From Episyrphus balteatus (Eukaryota; Arthropoda; Insecta; Diptera; Syrphidae), in NCBI RefSeq assembly GCF_945859705.1, contig NC_079134.1, positions 85,640,973 to 85,704,972 of the forward strand: a DNA stretch of 64,000 nt, in the 5' to 3' direction. The position numbers and the translations under genes are program-made. Of the stretch, positions 33,433 to 41,942 are shown piece by piece (the stretch's first letter is position 1; each line of letters begins with the position of its first letter). The notes under the pieces are model-generated. The model saw only the letters and a list, made by a program, of their open reading frames with translations, had not been told where the DNA came from and ran no database searches.

Positions 33433-33863
33433 TTAGAATTCTGTTAAATGTTTCGTTTTTTTAAATAAAACAGTTTAAAAAAAAAGTTTCATTTTAAATC
33501 GAGTTTGCACTTCAGCTCTTTTTGAGGTAAGTACTGAAAATTTAAATTGATGACAAAATTTTTCTTTTTTAGTAAAACTAAACAAATTTAGCATCTGAAT
33601 TATGTGTAGCAACACTACCTTTAATTAAATATATAAAAAGTGAAAATAACCCGATCTGTTTGGGAGCTAGAGCTAATTTTCTTCGAAAAACAGTGAAAAA
33701 ACAGAGATTTTTGATACTTTGAGCGAGTGTCGGCACCATTTAGAGTTATCCAATCGAGCTGAAATTTTGGCTATCTAAAAATCTGCAAAGGCGGAACATT
33801 TTATGGGGTTCCCCCGACCAAATTTCGAAAATCGATTTCTTGCGGTCACTCTAATATATATAC

Positions 33864-36104
33864 ATATTAAGGGTACCCAAAACCCCTTTAAAGCGCGCAT
33901 TATAAAAAAAAAAAAAAAAAACAGTTTTGTTTTTTTAAACAAATATTCCACAAAATAGATGTGTTATAGTTACAACATTTTAATATTTGATCGAAATAAA
34001 TTGTTGAAATGTTGTCTTTGATTGAAAATAATACAAAATATGATTTATATCATTTTCAAATATAACGACTCATATTTTGTATCTCTGTATAAGAAAAAAA
34101 GAAATTCAATTTCAGGCGCATGCGCGAAAAGCTTTTAGTTTTATATGTTTGCCTTAGAGAAGTTAAGGGTTATCTATTTATATTTGTAGAAGCCCTTTAA
34201 TCACAAGCAAAACATTGAAAAAAAGCATTTAGTTTTATGAGTTTGCCTAAGCGAAGTTAGGTTTGCCAATTTTATTTGTAGAATCCCTGTGAAAGTGAGT
34301 ACAAGCTAAATTTTGTAAACTGTCAGACAAACACATGAGAATAAGAAATATTTGGATAAGTGCGATTATGGTGACCATTTTTGGTTTTCTTATTCATTGT
34401 TAAAAATAAATAAATGAAAAAGTGAATCTTTTTATATCGGTAATTGGTTTAAACTAGTGATATTAAAGATGATTTATTTACCAATTTGGAGTATATAAGT
34501 GGAGAAGAAAGGAAAACAAGATTTAAATCTTCTCTACTTATTCGAATATAAAATGGACATTTTAGATTTTTAATCTAAGGTCAAAACAAAGCTAATTCTC
34601 TAATTTTTAAGAAAAATGCGGTTTGACGGCATCCGAGTGATGGCAGTCAATATAATATTATTAAATTTTACTAAATAATTTTTTACAAGACATAAAAAAA
34701 AAACAGAAAATAACAAAGAGTACCTACCTAATACCTTTGAAAAAAAACCACAAATGGTCACCATATTCTTTAAGATAGTGCAACTCATCAGGAAATTAAA
34801 TCGAAGCCCTTAGGAAGCTCTGGTTTCAACTAGTTCAAATTTGAAACTCTTTTAGTATATACCTAGGTAGCTGGAAGGGTACGGTACCGGACTATCAATC
34901 AGGACGTACGAGGTTCAAATCCCGCAAAATGCGTCAAGTAAGTAAAGAAGTTTTTTTCTTAATATAATTGTGTTTGGACATTTAATTTCAGAAGAAAACT
35001 TTGACTGGATGGGAAAACAAACAAGAAAATGAAAAAAATAAAAAAATTAAAATTAAAATATAAAAAATTAAAATGAAAAAAAAAGTATTTTTTTCTTTAT
35101 TCTATTTGGAATACACCTCGTTTAGACTTTCACAAGCCTTCGACAAGTCTGCTCCGAGCTTCTAAATAAAATTATACCGTTTCACGATTTATTTTTGTGA
35201 ATTTAACAAAATTAAAAACAAAAGTTTGTGGAAACCAAAGGATTGTATGGTATTTAAGAAAACCTTCTGCAGGTAAAGTTAAAAAAAAAAAAATTAAGCA
35301 TGGGCAAGAATTATGGAAACACCTAAATGTCAAATATCTAAGGATTGAAATAAAATATCGACATAAATTAAATGCAGTTACAAAGGTTAGTGTTTTATAT
35401 AAAAATTAAATTATTAACGAAGTTCTTAAGTGTAGTATTAGAATTTAAAAAACTATTGAAATGGGTCAGGGGATGTCAAAGTAGCATTTTCTTAAATCCC
35501 CCATAAACGACGTCATTATTACAGAAAAGTTCTTTGAGTGCTCCATAGCTTAAGGTTCAAATAGGTTCTAACAAATATAGCAAATACAAACAAGTTGTAA
35601 AAGAAATTTGTTCTGGGTGGGATTTTATACAATTTAAAAAATCTGAATTTTTGCGAAAATGTGCATTTTTCGGAGCCTTCCCGATTTCGTTTTTTCCATT
35701 GACGATTCAAAATAGGGGATCAGATCTGGTTCTAGAGACCACTCAGCATAAGTTATGAGCAGTTGGTAGTGAAATGAAAAAGATTTAGTCAATTCAGATG
35801 GGTTCTAACGCCTCATAAAATATCGATTTTCGTGAAATACGAGCAATCTTCAGAGGCTTCCCGATTTTTATTTTTCCATTGTCGAATAAAAAAAAAGTAT
35901 CAGAATATGTTCAGAAGAGCACAAGGCATAAACCATGAGTTGCACGCAGTGATATGAAAGAAAAGTCCAAAAACGATCCACTCTACTCTCCAATCAACTT
36001 GCATATGACTCTTCTAAAACCTATCAAGCTTCTCGGGTGGGCCAAATGGGCTTCTCTATGGTCGTATACAAGCAATATTTCTAAAATCGAAACAGCTTCG
36101 TTGG
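33864..36104. other. Unassigned AT-rich DNA with a tRNA-like site and a 90-bp tandem repeat
   Basis: Holds a diverged tandem pair at about 34131-34210 and 34219-34309 (TTTAGTTTTAT.TGTTTGCC blocks), a tRNA-like sequence near 34865-34925, and a short open frame at 35197-35409 without a recognisable domain. Nothing else was recognised. Confidence 0.45.
34865..34925 (+). repeat. tRNA-derived sequence (SINE-like or decayed tRNA)
   Basis: Polymerase III-like boxes: GGTAGCTGGAAGG (A-box-like) and GAGGTTCAAATCCC (B-box) about 40 nt apart. An anticodon-like arm with a mismatch lies between. The acceptor stem does not close, so it is not a functional tRNA gene by eye. Confidence 0.45.
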
Positions 36105-36105
36105 G

Positions 36106-36706
36106 AAGGCAGGAGAACCAGTTTTGGTGGCTTCATAATAGTGTAAATAGTTAAAGTGGTCTTTGTTTTTATGCCTTGGCCAGCTTACATAGTTTTAGGT
36201 GCTTAGTTTTAAGTAGGGACAGTCGGGGTGGCACAAAAAAAAATAAAAAAATACAAAAAAAAAATACAAAAAAATAAAAAAAAGAAAATACGAAAAATAA
36301 AAAAAAAAACAAAAAAAAATACAAAACAAAATACAAAAAAAAATACAAAATTGCTTGCTGTGGCTGTTCTAGTTTTTAAGTAGTTTTAAGTAGTTTAAGT
36401 AGTTTAAGTAGTTTTAATTAGTTTTAATTAGTTTTAAGTTTTAAAATAAACAAAAAAATGATCAGAATCCAATTTTTTTTTACACATTATTTCTTGGAAA
36501 AAATAAAACCTTGAAATAATATTTGAATTAAATTAGTTTTAAGGCCGAAAGGCATTAGTATTAAGAAAAATGAAGAATAACTTAGAGTGTCCGTATAGGG
36601 CCAGTAAGTTAGTTGTAAGTAATTGATAAGTAGGCTAGTTCTTATGAATTTTTGTCTAGCTTAAGTTGAAGAATAAAAAATATGAATTTAAAATTGAAAA
36701 AAAAAG
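36106..36706 (+). mobile_element. Jockey copy A, 3' end with A-rich tail
   Basis: Codes for the last ORF2 residues (NQFWWLHNSVNS) and the 3' untranslated region, including GACAGTCGGGGTGGCAC, an AAAATAC-rich microsatellite (about 36228-36350), TTTTAAGTAGTTTTAAGTAG repeats and AGGGCCAGTAAGTTAGTTG. It ends in ATTGAAAAAAAAA. The same 3' end occurs at 50316 and 55217 on the minus strand. It begins exactly where the 28.03-kb part stops. Confidence 0.88.
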
Positions 36707-36709
36707 GTG

Positions 36710-36905
36710 AAAGTCTGTTAAGTTTACCTGCCTAGGTTCGAATCTGAAGGGAAATTGAGATTGTTTTTTTTTTTTTTACATTACTAGAATCAAAATTAAT
36801 TAAATTTGTCAAAAAAAATCTCCGCAAAAAAAAAAACAATTTCAATTTTTACCAGTATTCGAACCTAGGCCAGTAGGAGTAAAAGGCATCGTCCTTGTTC
36901 TCTAG
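36710..36905. repeat. Inverted pair of tRNA-like SINE ends
   Basis: CCTAGGTTCGAATCT at about 36730 (plus) and its reversed counterpart TTCGAACCTAGG at about 36860 (minus) are B-box-like. Each is followed by ATTG-poly(T) in its own direction. The minus-strand copy also has TTAGTCTAG as an A-box-like start. Both resemble the SINE-like sequences near 49.56 and 61.85 kb. Confidence 0.5.
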
Positions 36906-36959
36906 ACTAATATGACTTTTCAATATAAGAAAACTTATATCAATATAATCTCTTTGAAA

Positions 36960-37925
36960 TGTATAATAATAAGTGGAGTAACTAAAGCTCAAAAATTGGC
37001 AATATTAGGGAACCCGGCCGAACAGCTTAGATTTTGATGATCTTTTTTTTCAAACGTCGGTAATTAAAAAATACTTTAAAGTCTATAGATTAAAAATTGC
37101 CGGTATTGCCGTTTTGATTTTTTAAATTTAATTGAACATTTTTGTGAACAAAAACAAATTTTTTTCAAAAATTTTTCTTAAATTTCATAAATTAATTGAT
37201 GCCAAAAGATTGTCTAGGAAATTCAAGGAAAAAAAATATATGGGAGTAAGGGACAATCTTCCATAGTTCAAGCGTTCCATATAAAATGCATTTGTTTTCA
37301 AATTTTTTTGGCCGCATTTATTATGATTTCAAATTATAAAAGGAAATGTCAATATGTATTACGGTTTATGAAAAAAATTAAAAAGTATTTCATTTTGGAA
37401 GAACTTTTTTTTAAAAAAAGTTTTGAAAAACATGTAACTTATTTTTTTTTTTAAGTTCAACATCTAAACATAAAATTATTTTTTATTTATTTAATAACCC
37501 TTACTGTTGAAAGTTAAATGGCAAAAATTTAAAGTTCCTATTTACCACAGTCTTTGAGAAAATTAATTATTTCAATGCAAAAATTCAGTTTTAATAAAAA
37601 AAAAACCATTGAAATTGAAGTAATTTTTAATTTTTTTTTCAAAAATGTGATATATTTTACCTCTTTTTTTTTTTAATTTTAAATTTTTCTATCTATCTTT
37701 TGCTATCATTTGTTTTATGAAATTTAAGCAAAAAAATGGTTTTGTTAAAAAAAAATTAATTTTAATTTTAAAAAACAATACGGCAACACCGGCAATTTTT
37801 AATCTATGGACCTTAAAGCATTTTTAATTACCTACGTTTGAAAAAAAAAATCGTCAAAATTAGAGTTGTTCGGCCGGGTTCCTTAATAATTTGCTTTAGT
37901 TCCTCTACTACATAATTATTAATTT
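36960..37925. mobile_element. Foldback element, about 165-bp arms
   Basis: Arms at about 36960-37135 and 37765-37925 are reverse complements: GGAACCCGGCCGAACA against TGTTCGGCCGGGTTCC, and AAAATTGCCGGTATTGCCG against CGGCAACACCGGCAATTTT. The AT-rich middle has no protein. Confidence 0.75.
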
Positions 37926-39309
37926 TTTTATGAAGGTTAAAAAAAAATTATTAGTTAAGACTCAACTCGAAAATACATGATAGTTGAGGCGCAAACATGT
38001 AGTTTATCTATCTTCCGGTACTCTTATAGTTGCAGAGTAATCTGCGGTATCACTTCTATTTGTAATTATTCAATGGTTTTACTTTGTTACATAAAAAATA
38101 AAAATAAATTAAGGTCAAAACGTCATTTCCGGGAACGCTCTTAGAACCTGAATAAATAATGTAGTCTTACACTCATAATTTTGCATTTTTTGGGTATTTT
38201 TCCTCAGTATCCTATCTAAATATGGCTGCAATAAACAATTTTATCAAAAAAATTACAACAAAAACAAAAGAAAAAATTACTTATGGCCTAAGTGTTTCGG
38301 AGGTGCATAAAATCGGTCTCCGCCCCAAGAAATAGTTATATTTGATTTATTTAAGACCTACTATCTTAGTATAATAATATATCATTCGCATTGATACTAT
38401 TTCTAGACCCCTAAAGTCGTTTTGAAGAGATCACCACCATTTCGAGGAATTTTTGGGGTTTTGCGGTAAATTGAAAAGTATACATTTTTGTGCTCTGTCC
38501 GTTCATGAGCCGACAAATTATGGCTAAAGCGAACATTTGAGCATTTTGTATCATAAAACAAAGATGATTTTTTAAGAATTCGGTCATCGGAATTTCCCAC
38601 CTCCATGATTCTGACCCATTAGCACTTATTCCAAGATTGTACAAGGATGATTTTAAGCGCATATCCTAAAATTTCCCCCTTTGTCAAAACATAAATTTTT
38701 TTTATAAATGTACCTACACTGCGATTCACTTGAATAGAGGCACACATTTTAGAAAAGATAAAAGCGATTGGAGCTTTGGTCAGGTTACTAATCAGATTTT
38801 AGGTTTTGGTTTTTCGAAGAGTAACTTATAATAAACAATATTGTAAAAATTAAAAACCCAAAATAGAAACCGTGTGGCTACCTTTTACTTGCGTTTTTTT
38901 GCATTCCCTCACAAACACAGTGCGTCACTAGAATAAAGGCAGTCTATAAAACCGGGTAAAATTGATGAAAAAAACGTTGATAAAATTGTTTTTTTTTTAT
39001 TTTTTTTTTATAGGAAAATGAAACGTTGATAGTATTTGTGAACTAAGAGCTGGAATTATTAACCACGAAACGGGCGAAAATTTAAATTTGCACTGAAAAT
39101 GCACTTTCAATGTCATGGGCGTAGCTAGAGATTTTGTCTAGGGTGGGCCAGATGATATCGTCCACCTGAAGCCATGCATTTTTTTTTACTTTGCTCCCTA
39201 CAATGGCAAATTATTCGCCAAGCTCTGTTGTTTTAAATAACTTAAAATTTGTCAAAAATAATGGTTGTGTAACTCAATTTTTTTGAAAAAAGGTGTTTTT
39301 TGATTAATG
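37926..39309. other. AT-rich, no gene recognised
   Basis: Two overlapping minus-strand open frames (38403-38662) lack recognisable domains. The motifs GTGCGTCACTAGAATAAAGG (near 38921) and TGCGATTCACTTGAATAGAGG (near 38720) look like related transposon-end fragments. Confidence 0.4.
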
Positions 39310-39313
39310 GTAT

Positions 39314-39769
39314 TGTGGTGGATATAATATAAAATAAACATTATATAAAATAAAATAAACATTTTATAAAATAAAATAAAACATTTTATAATACTCCAAA
39401 ATAAAATCGCATCGCGATTTTAAATCGTTTACGCGAACGCAACCGCATACTTCTGTTTCAAACTTAAAATTTCATTTTCTGAACGCTCACCAAAACAACT
39501 TAACGAAAACAAAAAAACAACTGTCAAACTTTTGTCTGTCATTCATTCATTCGCTTTCCTTTTTATCATTCACGCGGTTCACACCTCAGTTCTCAATTAC
39601 CTAAATTATAAACTATTAAATTGTGTGCTGGTGCAATATTGCTCCCAACCTAACTTAAATTACATTGTAAAAATATTATTAAGAATAAATAAAATAAAAA
39701 TCTTAAAAACTAAAAAGTGTTTCGTCGTCAAAAAAAGAAAAAAGAATAGCAATACAAATACGTGCTATA
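39314..39769 (+). repeat. 5' LTR
   Basis: 456 bp, from TGTGGTGGATATAATAT to ACGTGCTATA, so it has TG...TA rather than TG...CA ends. It matches the 3' LTR at every base compared by eye. TATAAAATAAAAT and AATAAAATAAAA stretches could serve as promoter and polyadenylation signals. Confidence 0.95.
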
Positions 39770-39786
39770 TTGGTGACCCCGAATCA
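39770..39786 (+). promoter_or_regulatory. Primer-binding site of the LTR retrotransposon
   Basis: TTGGTGACCCCGAATC starts at the base after the 5' LTR. The TGGTGACCCC form is the usual complement of a tRNA 3' end ending in CCA. The CsRn1 group is reported to use tRNA-Trp; which tRNA fits here was not checked. Confidence 0.75.
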
Positions 39787-41060
39787 AAATTTTTTTTCTT
39801 TTTCTTCGCCATCGATACGACGCCATTTGCCGCATATAGAAAGTGCAGTTTTAAAACTGTTGTAGGACACGCTACAGTTATAACGGCATACAACATCACG
39901 CTTTCAATTGAAACGAAAGTTTTTCAACAAAGCCAGCGAGTTTCAACAACATTTTTTTGCATCGAGTGCCACCAACGACAAGAACATATTTGTGCAGGCA
40001 TTTTCGAGAAAAATTTCACGAATAAATTTGCCAAGCGTCACTGCACAGTCAAATACGTGCTATATATATATATATGAATACGTCCCATCATTTGTTGCCA
40101 CAAAAATTTTCACCATCGCTTGCTGTTGCTACCGCTTGCTGTTGCTACCGCCCATTTTGGCGGTTGCCGATTATTGTCGCCCATCGTTGTTGCTGTTTGC
40201 TGCCAGTTGTTGTTGCTAACCGTCGTTGCTTGCCACCCACTACCACTACTGTTCGTCATTGCTGCTACCACTTTTCCAACGCTTCCGTCGTCACCACCAA
40301 CGATTGTCGCCATCGATCAGTGTTGCTACCAAAGCGCATACAGGTGCTTAAGCAGGCACCGCCTCGCAACCGCTCGCCACAAAAGGTTTTACCAATCATC
40401 TCACAAAGAAGACACGCTGCAACACATTTTTTTTCCGCAAAGTTTTTTTTTGGAACAAATAACTTTGCCGCCATTTTTTTTTTTACAAGTTTTTTTCTCC
40501 CAACAAATAACTTGCCAACATTTTTTTTTTCAAGTTTTTTTCCAAATAAATAACTTGTCAACATTTTTTCCAAGTTTTTTTTCCGAAACAAAAACTTGCC
40601 TCATTTTACAACAAGCTGCATCAACGCCATCAGCGCAAAATCCTGAAACTCATCAGCGCCCAACTAGAATACCAGTTCAAACGAAAGCAGCATCATCTTG
40701 TACACCGGCTCAAAATTTCAACTTGCCGGTAGCCTTGTTCCTGGTATCCTGGTTCCTGAATTAAAATTTTTTTTCTGTTTTGTGAAAAATTGTACAGGTG
40801 AGAGTTAATTGCAACACCACACACACACATACAAATAAATTTACAGTAATTTCATAAAATACTTCTCGATTTTTAACTTTTATCGGAACAACAGTTTTGA
40901 CAGTAATTTTTTTAATTTAATATTCTTTGCGGTTTAAGCTTAATACTAAAAATAAGAAACTAAAGCGGAAAGGTTCGTGCAAACTTTTTTTTTTTTGCAA
41001 AATTTTTACGATTCTTTTGGAATTCATTCGGAATTTCAATTTCATTTCAAGTTCTGATTT
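39787..41060 (+). other. 1.27-kb leader between primer-binding site and gag
   Basis: Rich in TTGCTGTTGCTACC-type CT/GT repeats (40100-40300) and in poly(T) runs (40430-40590). Open frames (39532-40077, 40074-40553, 40120-40764) overlap in several frames, read through low-complexity DNA and look like no known protein. Probably untranslated; packaging or translation signals may lie here. Confidence 0.5.
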
Positions 41061-41942
41061 ATGAAAGTAATCAAAATTGAAATGCCTGGTGATATTCAAT
41101 CAAGTGGTCAAAATGGATCAAACGTAACGGATCCACCACCACCAACGGTACAATCGAGTCCCCCTCCGGTAGAAATAGAGTCAATTAGAGTTCGACTTCC
41201 TACATTTTGGAATTCCAATCCGGTCACATGGTTTATCCAAGCAGAAGCACAATTTACAGTGCATAGAATAACCAGTTCTGAGACAAAATACTGTCTCACG
41301 GTTGCTGCTTTGCCACCAGACACCTGTGACTCGGTAATTGACATTCTTTCAAATCCACCTAATACAAACAAATATCTCGCACTTAAAACAGCACTCGTAG
41401 AACGCCATTCGGTTTCCGAAATAAAACGTTTAGAAACCCTCATTGACAAAGCGGACATTGGTGATCGAAAACCATCGGAAGTTTTACGTTCGATGAAAAT
41501 GTTAGCCGGTACCTCTTTTAATGACGATATCGTCAAAAATTTGTGGATGCGTCGATTACCACAACCAATTAATATCGCCTTACTATCGGTCGGTCAAAAA
41601 TCTCTAGAAGAATTATCATCTCTCGCTGACAAAATTTACGAAGCTTCACAAAATACAAACATTTGTAGTGTTTCCACTGCTCAGCAAGATAATAATTCTT
41701 CTAATGAACTTGAACAAAGGCTTAGTAAAATTGAGTCGATGATTGAAGCAATTTCGTTCGATACCCGTTCACGTAGTAAAAATAGAACTTTTCAAAATAA
41801 TAGAAGCAGGAGTAGTCGTTCACACAGTCGTGCAAATTCAAATTTAGGGTCGAACATATGTTGGTATCATAGACGGTTTAGGAAAAATGCTAAAAAATGC
41901 GACAAGCCCTGCAACTTTGATAAAAAGAATAACCCAAACTAG
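41061..41942 (+). CDS. gag: Gag of the LTR retrotransposon
   Basis: 293 codons from ATG 41061 (another in-frame ATG lies at 41082) to TAG 41940-41942. Capsid-like region: VRLPTFWNSNPVTWFIQAEA, TSSETKYCLTVAALPPD, ALVERHSVSEIKRLETLI and IVKNLWMRRLPQPINIALL. The C-terminal nucleocapsid motif is CWYHRRFRKNAKKCDKPC, Cys267-X2-His270-X9-Cys280-X3-Cys284. This CHCC form replaces the usual CCHC knuckle, as described for the CsRn1 clade. An Arg/Ser-rich stretch precedes it. Pol lies in the -1 frame just beyond. Confidence 0.92.
   Translation: MKVIKIEMPGDIQSSGQNGSNVTDPPPPTVQSSPPPVEIESIRVRLPTFWNSNPVTWFIQAEAQFTVHRITSSETKYCLTVAALPPDTCDSVIDILSNPPNTNKYLALKTALVERHSVSEIKRLETLIDKADIGDRKPSEVLRSMKMLAGTSFNDDIVKNLWMRRLPQPINIALLSVGQKSLEELSSLADKIYEASQNTNICSVSTAQQDNNSSNELEQRLSKIESMIEAISFDTRSRSKNRTFQNNRSRSSRSHSRANSNLGSNICWYHRRFRKNAKKCDKPCNFDKKNNPN
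41933..41939 (+). promoter_or_regulatory. Candidate -1 frameshift slippery heptamer
   Basis: C CCA AAC in the gag frame (X XXY YYZ form), immediately before the gag stop TAG at 41940. The pol frame is -1 relative to gag and is open from 41933, right after a TAA at 41930-41932. The window of possible slippage is therefore only these few codons. No pseudoknot was modelled. Confidence 0.7.

Larger units (their letters stand above)
31804..33863. mobile_element. 2-kb DNA transposon with 0.4-kb inverted repeats
   Basis: Arms at about 31804-32213 and 33463-33863 are reverse complements: TTAGAGTGACCGCAA at the ends, CGAGTGTCGGCACCATTTAG and CTAGCTCCCAAACAGATCGG within. Between them lie fragments of a protein (32271-33050) and a nested MITE (33134-33432). 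The TATATATA at both outer edges could be target sequence. It is a decayed autonomous-type transposon of a class I cannot name. Confidence 0.75.
28035..36105. mobile_element. 8.07-kb block splitting jockey copy A
   Basis: Copy A stops at GGGTAA (28034) and resumes at AAGGCAG (36106). Copy B reads GGGTAAGGCAG without a break. The block begins CCCAAC and ends GTTGGG, with AA on each side. Inside are a second non-LTR element, a 2-kb TIR transposon and unassigned DNA. Whether the whole block arrived at once is not shown; the host TE may have been enlarged by later insertions. Confidence 0.6.

Noticed and set aside
34865..34925. Functional tRNA gene
   Set aside because: The boxes are tRNA-like but the acceptor stem does not close and the anticodon stem has a mismatch; a structure search such as tRNAscan-SE would settle it.
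39532..40077. 181-codon open frame starting inside the 5' LTR
   Set aside because: Most of it is LTR and leader; the same start in the 3' LTR (45245) runs into host DNA. Not a gene.
40120..40764. 214-codon open frame in the LTR element leader as an extra retrotransposon gene
   Set aside because: It reads through TTGCTGTTGC and poly(T) low-complexity DNA, overlaps two other long frames, and shows no domain.
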